This document shows positions 43,182 through 52,705 of a stretch of DNA of 64,000 nucleotides, in pieces. Every line of letters starts with the position of its first letter. The stretch's first letter is position 1. The notes beneath the pieces are model-generated. The model was not told the origin of the DNA. It was given only the letters and a program-made list of their open reading frames with translations, and searched no databases. Both the position numbers and the translations under genes were made by a program. The stretch comes from UKL13-2 sp038206765 (lineage in GTDB: Bacteria; Pseudomonadota; Gammaproteobacteria; Burkholderiales; Usitatibacteraceae). The stretch lies in assembly GCA_038206765.1 (NCBI GenBank), contig JBBRAM010000006.1, positions 62,001-126,000 on the forward strand. The letters run 5' to 3'.

Positions 43182-44582
43182 ATGAACGTTGATTTAATCG
43201 CTGCCATCAGAAATGTCGTTGGTGATGCAGGCATCATTACCAGTGCCGCCGATATGGCCCCGTACCTCACCGATTGGCGCGGCAACTATACAGGCGCAGC
43301 ACGCGCCATCGTGCGCCCGGCCAGCGCCGGTGAAGTTGCCGCTGTCGTCAAACTGTGTGCCGAAACCAACACGCCGATTGTCCCGCAAGGTGGCAATACC
43401 GGCTTGGTTGGCGGCGGCATTCCGGATGCGTCGGGCAACGCCATTATCTTGTCGCTTCGCCGCATGAACCAGATCCGTGGAATTGATTTAACCAATAGCG
43501 CCATCACGGTGGACGCGGGCTGCATTTTACAAAACATTCAAGAGGCCGCCGCCGAACACGGCCAACTTTTCCCGTTGTCAATGGCATCTGAGGGCAGTTG
43601 CACCATCGGCGGCAATCTCTCCACCAATGCAGGCGGCACAGCCGTTTTGCGCTACGGCAATACGCGGGATTTGATTTTAGGCATCGAAGCCGTTATGCCG
43701 GATGGCCGCATCTGGCATGGCTTAAAAGCACTACGTAAAGACAATACCGGCTACGATTTAAAGCATTTGCTAATGGGGGCAGAAGGGACGCTCGGCATCA
43801 TCACTGGCGCGGTGCTCAAGCTTTATCCCGCGCCACAGCGCACCTGTACGGCAATGGTTGCGTTGCGGAATGCAGGCGACTCTGTGACGTTGCTTAAAGC
43901 GATTCGTGACGCGCTCGGCGATCGCTTAGTCGGGTTTGAACTGATGTCGCGGGTTTGTATTGACGGCGTGGTGAAACATTTTTCCGCGACTGTTGAGCCA
44001 TTCACTGCACGACATGATTGGCAAGTGCTAGTCGAGCTTACCGACACGATGAAAACTTCACCGCTAGAAGAAGCGCTATCAGCTGCGCTTGAACCTGCGT
44101 TTGCAAGGGGCGAGGCACTCGATGCGGTGATCGCGACGTCTGAAGCGCAATCCAAAGCGATGTGGGCGATCCGCGAGCAAATTCCTGAAGCCGAAAAGCT
44201 TGATGGTAAAAGTGTCAAACACGACATCTCGCTACCGATCTCCCGCATTGGTGAGTTTATTGATGTTGCCCAGCCGAAATTGATTGCGGCATTCCCCAAT
44301 TCAAAAGTCATTTGCTTTGGCCATATTGGCGACGGTAATTTGCATTACAACCTAAGCTTTCCCGGCACTGCGCCTACGCCAGAACAGACCAAGGGTGCAA
44401 ACAAAATAGTTTATGAATTGTTAGATGAAATGCACGGCTCCATCAGTGCGGAACACGGCCTAGGGCAAATGAAGCGCGATGAAATCACGCGGCATAAAAG
44501 CACCGTTGAGATGGAAATGATGCGCGCGATTAAGCGAGCGCTGGATCCGGCTGGAATTATGAATCCGGGGAAGGTTGTTTAG
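43182..44582 (+). CDS. FAD-linked oxidase (glycolate/D-2-hydroxyglutarate dehydrogenase type)
   Basis: 466 aa FAD enzyme of the PCMH (VAO) superfamily. FAD-binding domain: PIVPQGGNTGLVGGGIPD, MASEGSCTIGGNLSTNAGGT, DLKHLLMGAEGTLGIIT. C-terminal catalytic domain: VICFGHIGDGNLHYNLSFPG with the metal/His cluster, and SAEHGLGQMKRDEI. It ends with the usual RALDPAGIMNPGKVV. This arrangement matches D-2-hydroxyacid dehydrogenases (D-lactate, glycolate, D-2-hydroxyglutarate); the substrate is not deducible. It follows rfaE2 by 6 bp, an order I know from other betaproteobacteria. Confidence 0.92.
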   Translation: MNVDLIAAIRNVVGDAGIITSAADMAPYLTDWRGNYTGAARAIVRPASAGEVAAVVKLCAETNTPIVPQGGNTGLVGGGIPDASGNAIILSLRRMNQIRGIDLTNSAITVDAGCILQNIQEAAAEHGQLFPLSMASEGSCTIGGNLSTNAGGTAVLRYGNTRDLILGIEAVMPDGRIWHGLKALRKDNTGYDLKHLLMGAEGTLGIITGAVLKLYPAPQRTCTAMVALRNAGDSVTLLKAIRDALGDRLVGFELMSRVCIDGVVKHFSATVEPFTARHDWQVLVELTDTMKTSPLEEALSAALEPAFARGEALDAVIATSEAQSKAMWAIREQIPEAEKLDGKSVKHDISLPISRIGEFIDVAQPKLIAAFPNSKVICFGHIGDGNLHYNLSFPGTAPTPEQTKGANKIVYELLDEMHGSISAEHGLGQMKRDEITRHKSTVEMEMMRAIKRALDPAGIMNPGKVV

Positions 44583-44696
44583 AACATCTCAGCTCTTCGA
44601 GCTAACTTTGAGAACATTTGATAAAAATAGAATGCACTTGATTGCTAATCAGAAAAAATTGCAAATTTCATTCATCAAGACATAATCATTCGCCTA

Positions 44697-45194
44697 TTGA
44701 CAACCGATGACGCAGCTTCGTACCTACCACTGCGCCTAAACGCGCTCCGCGACCATCCCACCGCCTTTTCATCAAGCTACGAGGAGGAATGCCACACTCC
44801 AATCGAAACTATTGCAGAACGACTTTCGGCCAGAGATGACAGGGCGATATTCGGCGCGTTTAATGATAAAGGGCTTTGTGGAATGGCGGGAATTCGCCGG
44901 GAAGCTATGCACAAAGAGTCGCACAAAGCATATATTTGGGGGGTATACGTCGCGCCTCACGCACGCGGCGCTGGCGTGGGACAAAAGCTAATGTCGCGAA
45001 CACTTCTGTTCGCCGAGGATCAACTGAAGGTAATTCAGGTAAACCTCAGCGTCAATTCAAAAAATCCTGCAGCGATTGCACTTTATGAAAGGTTGGGATT
45101 CAGCACGTTTGGGAATGAAAAACGGTATCTTGTGGTGGATGGCGAGCCCCAAGATGAATTCCATATGGTTCGTTTCCTCGACAACCCAGAATAA
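44697..45194 (+). CDS. GNAT family N-acetyltransferase
   Basis: Acetyl-CoA-dependent acetyltransferase of about 165 aa. Motif A VYVAPHARGAGVGQKLM (R-x-x-G-x-G) binds acetyl-CoA; motif B NPAAIALYERLGFSTFG is intact. The frame is given from TTG 44697, but homologues usually start with I-I-R-L-L, and the codons ATA-ATC-ATT-CGC-CTA just before the TTG encode exactly that (44682 on). No ATG or GTG exists between the upstream in-frame stop (44646-44648) and here, so translation starts at a rare codon or the 5' end is damaged. Acceptor unknown. Confidence 0.87.
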   Translation: MTTDDAASYLPLRLNALRDHPTAFSSSYEEECHTPIETIAERLSARDDRAIFGAFNDKGLCGMAGIRREAMHKESHKAYIWGVYVAPHARGAGVGQKLMSRTLLFAEDQLKVIQVNLSVNSKNPAAIALYERLGFSTFGNEKRYLVVDGEPQDEFHMVRFLDNPE

Positions 45195-45222
45195 CAACCA
45201 CGTCCAGCTGCAGCAAAATTTG

Positions 45223-45612
45223 CTAGGTCCGAGCCTTCGAAGATACGTCTGCAGGAACACCCGCACGCTCCCGCGTAATTGTCACCCCAACTAACTTAAC
45301 GCCACGCATATGGGCGATCTTGGCGACACTAACTTTTATCCAATGCGCTTTAAAATCATGCAGCACCACACCGGCGATATGTTCTGCCAAGGCTTCCAGC
45401 AAATGAAAATGTTGGTCTTTCAAATCAGCACGAATGCGCTCAACGACTTTGCCATAATCAACGGTATCGCCAATATTGTCGGAAGCGCCCGCCTGATGGG
45501 TATCAACGCCAATTTCGAGATTGAAGTCCAGCGTTTGGGGCTTTAATTTTTCCCACTCGTAGATGCCAATCCATGCTTCAGCGCGTAGTTCGTGAATAAA
45601 AATAGTGTCCAA
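45223..45612 (-). CDS. folB: Dihydroneopterin aldolase
   Basis: Folate pathway: 7,8-dihydroneopterin to 6-hydroxymethyl-dihydropterin and glycolaldehyde. 129 aa. Typical blocks: MDTIFIHELRAEAWIGIYEWE, TVDYGKVVERI, HFHLLEALAEHIA with the catalytic Glu and the C-terminal VSVAKIAHMRGVKLVGVTI. Divergent from plsY (79 bp), an arrangement common in proteobacteria. Confidence 0.95.
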   Translation of the reverse strand: MDTIFIHELRAEAWIGIYEWEKLKPQTLDFNLEIGVDTHQAGASDNIGDTVDYGKVVERIRADLKDQHFHLLEALAEHIAGVVLHDFKAHWIKVSVAKIAHMRGVKLVGVTITRERAGVPADVSSKART

Positions 45613-45691
45613 TTGGGCTCTGTCGGTTGGTGTAGTTTTGGTAATTTAGGTGGCTTGGTTTCAAAATTATTTTCTATTGTAGAGTACGACT

Positions 45692-46297
45692 ATGACTAAC
45701 GCCCTAATTTCAATCATTCTGGCCTACTTAATCGGCTCCCTCTCGTTTGCCGTGATTGTGAGTAAACTGTTTGGATTGCCGGACCCGCACAGCTATGGCT
45801 CAGGTAACCCCGGTGCGACCAACGTGTTGAGGAGTGGGAAAAAGGCCGCTGCGCTGCTGACATTAATCGGCGACGCCGCCAAAGGCTGGTTTGCAGTCTG
45901 GCTTGCGCAGCGCTATCAAACTGATTTCGGGTTAACTGAAGCGGTTCTGGCGTGCGTTGCGTTCGCGGTTTTTATGGGGCATATATTTCCTATTTTCTTT
46001 AAATTTAAAGGCGGCAAGGGCGTTGCCACGGCCGCCGGCATCTTAATCGCCATCAATTGCTGGCTCGGCCTCGCGACGCTCGCTGTCTGGATCGTCGTTG
46101 TGGCTATTTCGCGCTACTCATCATTGGCTGCGCTCGCTGCCTCTGTTTTTGCCCCACTGTTTACGTTTTATCTTTTTGGGTTGACACCTTATTTCTTCGC
46201 CGCCCTAGCGATGTGCGCGATCCTCATTTGGCGGCATAAAGGTAATATCGCCAAGCTCATGAACGGCACAGAATCAAGAGTGGGTGCTAAAAAATAA
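45692..46297 (+). CDS. plsY: Glycerol-3-phosphate acyltransferase PlsY
   Basis: Inner-membrane enzyme that moves the acyl group from acyl-phosphate to glycerol-3-phosphate, first step of phospholipid synthesis. 201 aa with five membrane segments. Three family motifs: YGSGNPGATNVLRSGKK, FPIFFKFKGGKGVATAAG and IWRHKGNIAKLMNGTE. Followed by 471 bp without a clear gene. Confidence 0.96.
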   Translation: MTNALISIILAYLIGSLSFAVIVSKLFGLPDPHSYGSGNPGATNVLRSGKKAAALLTLIGDAAKGWFAVWLAQRYQTDFGLTEAVLACVAFAVFMGHIFPIFFKFKGGKGVATAAGILIAINCWLGLATLAVWIVVVAISRYSSLAALAASVFAPLFTFYLFGLTPYFFAALAMCAILIWRHKGNIAKLMNGTESRVGAKK

Positions 46298-46768
46298 TCG
46301 CGCACTCGCGCGGCAACAGCGCAACAGCCTGACCGCGAAGCGCGCGGCAACAAACCTGGATGACCCAGCGCTTGAAAAATTGACGGCTTCGCGAGTCTGC
46401 GGAGGCGCTGTCCGGGCGTGCTGGTTTATTGAAGACCGATCTGCGCAACGCAGATTTGTAACTTTCGTGATGACGGCCACGGGTTGGGCAGTAGTGCGGG
46501 TTGATATCGGCAGCCTTATTACAACGTGATCCGCTCTGCCAATTTTAATTGTCACGCAATCGTCACGCGTTCGTCATGTGCCATACATAGACTTTGCAGT
46601 GTGACTCTACGATAAAAGCCGCCACAAAAAAATCCGGCGCGCCTTTGCACAGCAATCAATGACTGTTGCGCTGGGACGCGCGGCAATCAGCAGGCCGAAT
46701 CAGCTTAGGCATTCCTACGGTTCTCCATTCCCCTCGTACTATTTTTCCTATCAATAAGGATTTTTGTC
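46298..46768. other. Intergenic region plsY / TonB receptor
   Basis: 471 bp. The first half has GC-rich direct repeats of GCGCGGCAACA (about 46310 and 46341) and frames on both strands that look non-coding. The second half contains the Pho-box-like element at 46549-46577 and a roughly 190-nt leader before the receptor gene. Confidence 0.5.
46549..46577 (+). promoter_or_regulatory. Probable PhoB binding site (three 11-bp repeats)
   Basis: TTGTCAC-gcaa-TCGTCAC-gcgt-TCGTCAT: three 7-bp direct repeats with 4-bp spacers, exactly the 11-bp period of a Pho box (consensus CTGTCAT). Position 2 differs (C for T) in two repeats and the spacers are richer in G/C than usual. It lies upstream of a receptor/phosphoesterase pair. 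Confidence 0.6.
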
Positions 46769-49060
46769 ATGCCTATCTCAATCCGCCGCGCCACTCTTCC
46801 ATCTGCCGTTGCCGCCGCGCTGCTCGCCATGTCTCCTAGCCCCGCAGCGCTGGCGCAAGAAGCCAAAGACGCTGCCAAACCAACTTCGGCAGAATCTGCC
46901 AAGTCAAAAGAAGCGGGTAAAGAGCCAACCAAAATTGAAACTATTATCGTAACGGCAAAAAACGGCGCATACCGCGACGGCGACAAAGGCACCGTATCTG
47001 CATTAGCTCCCACGCAAGCGAGCTTAGAGGCGACGCAGCCACAATCAATTATTACTCGCGAGTTTATCGAAAGCTCGGTCGCACCGACCGCTGAATACAG
47101 CCGCGTCGTTAACGTCGCGCCAAGCATGTCTGGTGACGCTGCAAACGGCCCCGGTCTAAGCGAGACTAAAACCTCGATGCGCGGCTTTAGCGATGACCAG
47201 TACAACATTACATTTGATGGGATCCCATGGGGCGACACAAATAACCCTGCGCATCATTCCACCTCGTTTTTCCCGGCATCGGTCATTGGCGGCGCAGTTG
47301 TAGATCGGGGGCCGGGCAATGCCAGCAATTTGGGCTTTGCCACCTTCGGCGGGACGATCGCATTGTTTTCAAAAAAGCCGCTTGATACGCATGCAGTGAG
47401 CGTATTTGGCTCGGCGGGCACGTGGAATACAGTTTTGTTTGGTGCGTCACTCGAAACCGGCAAGATTGCCGACTGGGACAACGCAACCGTGCAGTTGAAT
47501 TTCCAACACCTACAGTCCGATGGTTATTTAACGCTGAACAAAATCAGCAGCGACAACATGACCGGCAAATATCAGCGCAAAGTTGGCGAGTCCTCGCTGC
47601 TGACCTTGTTCACCTCCGTCAATAAAATAAAATACACTCAGCCCGACAACAACAACGGCCCGACGCTCGATCAAGTTGCAAAGTTCGGCAAAAATTTTAG
47701 CTTAAACGACGACCCTACCAGCTTTAACTACCGGGGCTTTAATTACACCGCAAAAGATACTGATTTTGAATATATCAACCTCAAAACGCAGTGGGACGAT
47801 AGCTGGTCAACCGAAGCGAAGATTTATACCTATTCTTATAACAACCAAACCATTTCCTCAACCGACCCAACCGGCCTCACCGCACCCGGTACTAAGATCG
47901 GCGGCGCAGGCAACAAGAATATCCCCGGCATTGATAAGCAAAATAAATATCGCGTGTATGGCGGCATCTTCAATACGGCCAAGCAATTTACGGCGGGCCA
48001 GTTGCGTTTCGGTACATGGATCGAACATTCCGATACCGATCGTCATCAATATGATCTTGATTTATCGCTCGGCAATATTCGCGACCCGCGCGAAACCAAG
48101 CCAACACCGGTTACATTCCCCAGCGTGTTGTTTGAGCAGCAGTCATCGATCAAAAACGTGCAGCCTTACGCAGAATTCGAATGGCAAGCTACCAGCAATA
48201 CATCGATCACGCCGGGCGTGAAGCTGCTGAGCATCACCCGCTCGGTCAATGCGCCAGTGAACCAAACCACGCGCTTGCCGCAACGCGCCTCGGTTGACTA
48301 TCGCAAAGCACTGCCATTTTTGACTATCAATCAGCAATTGGGCAGCGGCCTTGCTGTTTATGCACAGTACGCACAGGGCTTTCAGATTCCCGATCTAAAA
48401 TCGTTCTACATAGCCAACCCGACCCAAAACAGCAGCGACCCGCAACTCTCGACAAACTACCAACTAGGAATCGTGGGAAAGTCCGGAAATTTGGTTTGGG
48501 ATGCTGATATTTATGAAATAAAATTCAAAAATAAATATGTCTCAAACGGCCTCGCCGGCACGGCTGCAGCCTTTATCAACTTGGGCGGCGCAACCTACAA
48601 AGGGTTTGAGGGTCAAGTGACGTATCTGCTTGGTAGCGGCTTCGCGCTGTACGGTAATGGCTCAGTGAACCGTGCGACAGCACTGGACACCGGCAAACAG
48701 ATCGCCAAAGCACCCGAAATGACAGCCTCATTGGGTGCTATTTACAGCAGTGGGGCATTGGCAGGATCGCTGGTATACAAGCGCACTGGCGCAAACCATA
48801 TGCAAGATTACAACGCGGCCAATGCTGCATCGTATGAGTATTACAAACTATCGGCTTACAATAATGCTGATCTTGGCGGCTCGTACACCTTCAAAAGCAC
48901 GACAGAAGGTTTCAAATCACTCAAGTTACAATTGAATATATTTAATTTGCTCAACCAGCAAAAAGTCACCTCCATCGGCTTGGGCAAGACCTTGGCTGGC
49001 GATCAGTACACTTACCAAGCACCACGCAGCTTTCAGGTCTCCGTGAAGGCTGACTTCTAA
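46769..49060 (+). CDS. TonB-dependent outer-membrane receptor
   Basis: 763 aa. Signal peptide ends at ALAQEA; a Lys/Ala/Glu-rich stretch follows, then a TonB-box-like ETIIVTA (57-63). The plug domain has KTSMRGFSDDQYNITFDGIPWGDTNN-type blocks (SMRGFSDDQYNI and FDGIPWGD) and VVDRGPGNASNLG; the barrel ends with QVSVKADF, the aromatic C-terminus of outer-membrane proteins. The substrate is not deducible from motifs alone; a phosphate-starvation signal upstream and a phosphoesterase 54 bp downstream suggest a phosphorylated organic substrate. That is inference. Confidence 0.94.
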   Translation: MPISIRRATLPSAVAAALLAMSPSPAALAQEAKDAAKPTSAESAKSKEAGKEPTKIETIIVTAKNGAYRDGDKGTVSALAPTQASLEATQPQSIITREFIESSVAPTAEYSRVVNVAPSMSGDAANGPGLSETKTSMRGFSDDQYNITFDGIPWGDTNNPAHHSTSFFPASVIGGAVVDRGPGNASNLGFATFGGTIALFSKKPLDTHAVSVFGSAGTWNTVLFGASLETGKIADWDNATVQLNFQHLQSDGYLTLNKISSDNMTGKYQRKVGESSLLTLFTSVNKIKYTQPDNNNGPTLDQVAKFGKNFSLNDDPTSFNYRGFNYTAKDTDFEYINLKTQWDDSWSTEAKIYTYSYNNQTISSTDPTGLTAPGTKIGGAGNKNIPGIDKQNKYRVYGGIFNTAKQFTAGQLRFGTWIEHSDTDRHQYDLDLSLGNIRDPRETKPTPVTFPSVLFEQQSSIKNVQPYAEFEWQATSNTSITPGVKLLSITRSVNAPVNQTTRLPQRASVDYRKALPFLTINQQLGSGLAVYAQYAQGFQIPDLKSFYIANPTQNSSDPQLSTNYQLGIVGKSGNLVWDADIYEIKFKNKYVSNGLAGTAAAFINLGGATYKGFEGQVTYLLGSGFALYGNGSVNRATALDTGKQIAKAPEMTASLGAIYSSGALAGSLVYKRTGANHMQDYNAANAASYEYYKLSAYNNADLGGSYTFKSTTEGFKSLKLQLNIFNLLNQQKVTSIGLGKTLAGDQYTYQAPRSFQVSVKADF

Positions 49061-49114
49061 AACCAATTTGGCGAATATCGCCCGCGAGCCGCGCTCGGAA
49101 CGGAATAGAAACAA

Positions 49115-50338
49115 ATGAAAAAATGGTTAGGTTTATTTGTTTCAGTCGTCTGGGTTTGCCTTTCGATGGCAAGTTGTCAAACTGGGCTTTCTCCGTCAAC
49201 AGCATCATCCGCAGACAATAACGCGCCGTTCCAGGAAGCCATTTCTTCACCGGTTGTTTTCAAATTTGTAACTGTTGGGGATAGCCGCGGGCAGGCGAAT
49301 GCTGTAGGCAATACCGCGCAAGATGAGCGCTGGCTACAGGCGACCGGCATCTGGAGCCGCATGCTCAATGAGATCGAAGCGCAGAAGCCACAAGCTCTGG
49401 TGTTTAACGGCGACATGATTAGCGGCTATACCCAAGACATGGCGGTGATTGATCGTCAATATGCATTTTGGCGCGGCATGGTGGCGGGTTTGATGGAGCG
49501 CGGCACCTACGTGGTGCCAGTGCCTGGCAATCATGAAGTGCAAATGCCTTCAAAAAACGCAGAAGGTATTAGCCAGAAAAAAGCACTGGTTACCCACGAA
49601 AACGCTTGGCGGGACAACATGGGTGACTTGATTGTTAATGCCGCACTCTGGGCAAGGACGGCCCAACGGGGTCAAACGATTCCGGTACCGCTTACCGCAT
49701 GGAATATTGAGAACTCTCCCAAAATCGGTGTGGACGGCATTACGACCGACCAGCGACAACTCAGCTACTCATTTGATGCGGGCAATATTCACATGGCTGT
49801 TATCAACACCGATCCAGTCGGCTACGACGAATCAGCACCCGTAATTTGGCTCGCGCAGGACTTGGCTGCCGCGAAAGCGCGTGGCGCAAAGCATTTTTAT
49901 GTATTTGGTCACAAGCCCGCGTTTACTTATTTCGCTGAACCAGTCGACGCGGTTGATAAAGCAACCGACAAGGCGACGGACAAACCTCCCAAAAAAGCGC
50001 GCGCTGAAGATGGCTTTGGTTCGCGTCCCGGATTGCGCGAGCGCTTTTGGGGCGTGATAGAGACTTATAACGCGACCTATTTTTGCGGCCATCAACACGT
50101 TTACCATTCATCACAACCAACCCGCGCTTATGGTGGCAAATCATGGCAGGTTATTGTTGGCTCGGGTGGCTCACCGCTTGCGATCAAACCGGGAACGAGC
50201 AAAAATCCGTTTGACACGATGTATGCATGGGCCGAGGTGAATGTGCGTGCAAACGGCACCGCTTTTGTTCGCGTAAATGGCTTTGATAGCTTACAAAACA
50301 AAACAAGTTTGTTGGAACAGTTTGAACTTTCGCATTAG
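49115..50338 (+). CDS. Calcineurin-like metallophosphoesterase (probable lipoprotein)
   Basis: 407 aa. Signal sequence ends in LSMASC, a plausible lipobox, so it is likely membrane-anchored in the periplasm. Metal-ligand motifs in order: VTVGDSRGQ, LVFNGDMISG, VPVPGNHEVQ, YVFGHKPAF and YFCGHQHVYH: the full GD-GD-GNH-GH-GHxH series of two-metal phosphoesterases. A Lys/Asp/Ala-rich linker (DKATDKATDK) interrupts the domain before the last His motif. It sits 54 bp behind the TonB receptor and probably releases phosphate from the receptor's ligand. Confidence 0.92.
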   Translation: MKKWLGLFVSVVWVCLSMASCQTGLSPSTASSADNNAPFQEAISSPVVFKFVTVGDSRGQANAVGNTAQDERWLQATGIWSRMLNEIEAQKPQALVFNGDMISGYTQDMAVIDRQYAFWRGMVAGLMERGTYVVPVPGNHEVQMPSKNAEGISQKKALVTHENAWRDNMGDLIVNAALWARTAQRGQTIPVPLTAWNIENSPKIGVDGITTDQRQLSYSFDAGNIHMAVINTDPVGYDESAPVIWLAQDLAAAKARGAKHFYVFGHKPAFTYFAEPVDAVDKATDKATDKPPKKARAEDGFGSRPGLRERFWGVIETYNATYFCGHQHVYHSSQPTRAYGGKSWQVIVGSGGSPLAIKPGTSKNPFDTMYAWAEVNVRANGTAFVRVNGFDSLQNKTSLLEQFELSH

Positions 50339-50388
50339 CGAAGTTTAAATGTTCGCAATCGCAAAACTCGTTGCGTTGCCGACAAAAA

Positions 50389-52503
50389 CTAATTCGGCCG
50401 CTGCCGCATCCAATCCAATATTTGATCCGGTGGTAGTGGTCTAGAAATTAAGTAACCCTGGATATAGTCGCAGCGATAGCGCTCTAGGAACGTTGCCTGC
50501 TCAACGGTCTCAACGCCCTCGGCAACAACCGTCAAGCCGAGATTTTCGGCGAGGTTAATAATGGCAGCGGTAATGGCCACATCTTCTGGGTCATGCGGAA
50601 CACCACTTAAAAATGAACGGTCAATTTTTATTTTATCAATCGGGTAGCGTTTCAAATACGCGAGCGAAGAATAGCCCGTACCAAAATCATCAACCGCTAG
50701 TGTGACGCCCAATTTTTTAAGCTCACCCAACGTAATGGTCATGGTCGCAACATCCTCCAGAAACAAGCTTTCCGTTAGCTCCAGCTCGAGTAATTCCCCC
50801 GGAAGCCCGTGATCGCGTAGATTTTGCGCAATCACTTCAACCAAGTCTTTTTGCTTGAACTGCACTGCCGAAATATTGACGGCGACGGGCACGCGAATAC
50901 CCACATCGAGCCATGCTTTGCATTGCCGAATGGCTTCATTAATGACCCAGCGACCAATCGGCATAATCAGGCCACGATGCTCGGCAATGGAAATAAATTT
51001 ATCCGGGCCAAGCAGACCCAATTCCGGGTGCTGCCAGCGAATCAGCGCCTCAACTGAGTTTATTTTGCCGGTTTTAGAAAGTACCTCAGGCTGGTAATAC
51101 AGCACGAACTCGACATTTTGAATCGCACGACGCATGCCAGATTCCAGCGATCTTGAGGCCACCGACGAATGGCTCAAACTAGGAATAAAAAATTGGAAAT
51201 TGTTACGCCCGTGTTCTTTTGCAAGATACATCGCCGAATCGGCGTTTCGAACCAAGGTGTCCGTGTCCTCACCATCTTTGGGAAAAACACTAATGCCCAC
51301 CGACCCCGTTACCGAAAGCGTTTGACCATCCATAACAAAGGAATCGCCAATAGCCGCCACGATTTTTTGAGCAACCGGAGTAATGTCCTCTGCTCGCTCT
51401 ATGCCGGTGAGAATCACCAAAAACTCATCCCCGCCGAGCCGGCCGATCAAATCAACATTTCGCACACAGCCCTGGAGCCGTTGCGCCAAGCGCTTGAGCA
51501 ACTGATCGCCGGCATAGTGGCCGAGCGAATCATTGATTGACTTAAAATTATCCAAATCAATAAACAAGACACCAACCTGTGTTCCCTGCCGTTTGGCGAC
51601 ATTAAGCATGATTTGCAACCTATCCATCAGCATGGCGCGATTGGGCAGGCTCGTTAAAATGTCGTGGTGCGCTAAGAACTGAATACGGGCTTCTGCCTGC
51701 TTGCGGTCGCTGATATCGCGGACGATGGTCATGCGCAAGGTTTTGCCACCTCGCACGATCACCTTGCCGACGAACTCAACAGCCACAATTGTTCCATCCG
51801 CGCGCAGTAGCGTGGCCTCATAGGCCTTCTCGAAGCCAGTGCGAACATTGTGGATGACAGTCTCGCGGGAATCGGGCGCCACAAAATCGAGGTTGGGGCG
51901 GCCAATCAACTCGGCAACCGGCAGCCTCGCTAATTGCGCCAGCGCTTCATTTGCGTCAGTGATAATGCCGTTTTCAAAAAAAACGATGCCTTCGTTGGTC
52001 GCTTCGGCGAATTTGCGGAGACGCTCTTCACTATCGCGAATCGATTGCTCAGCAAGCCGGTATTTGCTGATGTCGTTTATCAACACGAATGCGGCAGTCG
52101 GTTTGCTGCCCTCAACAAATTCCACAAATTGCGGAATCAAGTTTACTTCGATGGTCTTGATACTGCCATCCGGCAGCTCGAGCAGACGCTCATAACTGAC
52201 GTTCTCTCCGTCCAAAACCCGCAAAATAAAAGGGTGAATTTCGGTATAGGCTTCAGCACCAATAACTTCCCGGACGCTTTTGCCGACAATTGACGCAACC
52301 GTGAAGCCGTAGGCGGCAGCATAAGCCTCATTCGCGAATAGGCATTTCATACCATCCGATAAAAAATAAGCAATCAGCGCCGGCAAGTTGTCGACCAGCA
52401 ATCGAAGTTGCTGTTCGGGCGTCGCGGCAGTTGCGGCAGTTACGGCTGTTGCTGCCCCAGCGCTACTATGCGGTGGCTGAAAAGGAGCGTAGTAAGAACT
52501 CAT
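50389..52503 (-). CDS. PAS-PAS-GGDEF-EAL cyclic-di-GMP signalling protein
   Basis: 704 aa, no membrane segment. An Ala/Thr-rich N-terminus precedes two PAS domains (about 30-150 and 160-280). GGDEF domain: RLGGDEFLVIL is intact, with RNVD five residues before it where the inhibitory I-site (RxxD) lies. EAL domain: EALIRWQHP, AVNISAVQF, LELELTESLF, AVDDFGTGYSSLAYLK, KIDRSFLSG and VVAEGVET are all kept, so both synthesis and breakdown of c-di-GMP look possible. Signal sensed by the PAS domains is unknown. Divergent from the zapB-like gene. Confidence 0.96.
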   Translation of the reverse strand: MSSYYAPFQPPHSSAGAATAVTAATAATPEQQLRLLVDNLPALIAYFLSDGMKCLFANEAYAAAYGFTVASIVGKSVREVIGAEAYTEIHPFILRVLDGENVSYERLLELPDGSIKTIEVNLIPQFVEFVEGSKPTAAFVLINDISKYRLAEQSIRDSEERLRKFAEATNEGIVFFENGIITDANEALAQLARLPVAELIGRPNLDFVAPDSRETVIHNVRTGFEKAYEATLLRADGTIVAVEFVGKVIVRGGKTLRMTIVRDISDRKQAEARIQFLAHHDILTSLPNRAMLMDRLQIMLNVAKRQGTQVGVLFIDLDNFKSINDSLGHYAGDQLLKRLAQRLQGCVRNVDLIGRLGGDEFLVILTGIERAEDITPVAQKIVAAIGDSFVMDGQTLSVTGSVGISVFPKDGEDTDTLVRNADSAMYLAKEHGRNNFQFFIPSLSHSSVASRSLESGMRRAIQNVEFVLYYQPEVLSKTGKINSVEALIRWQHPELGLLGPDKFISIAEHRGLIMPIGRWVINEAIRQCKAWLDVGIRVPVAVNISAVQFKQKDLVEVIAQNLRDHGLPGELLELELTESLFLEDVATMTITLGELKKLGVTLAVDDFGTGYSSLAYLKRYPIDKIKIDRSFLSGVPHDPEDVAITAAIINLAENLGLTVVAEGVETVEQATFLERYRCDYIQGYLISRPLPPDQILDWMRQRPN

Positions 52504-52669
52504 TTAATCAATACTTCAATTTAAGTGTAGTTCGCAACCATAGTGGTCTTTTGAAAGAATACCTTTTGCAGGCACTTCACCTATTCTGACAGCAAAGCGC
52601 TGTTTTAGGAATCCACCTTAACAGGCAATTACAATTTACGATAAAACCTTCACTTTCCGCGCTTAACCA

Positions 52670-52699
52670 TTGACCTAGCAGGCCTTTTTCCGCTACATT
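52670..52699 (+). promoter_or_regulatory. Promoter of zapB-like/zapA, possibly leaderless
   Basis: TTGACC (52670-52675), 18 bp, TACATT (52694-52699). Only six bases separate the -10 from the ATG at 52706, so transcription should begin at or next to the A of ATG. Confidence 0.55.
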
Positions 52700-52705
52700 C
52701 AAGTA

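Noticed and set aside
46274..46555. Overlapping frames on both strands after plsY
   Set aside because: Arg/Ala-rich, overlap the plsY end, no ribosome site; typical GC-rich spacer.
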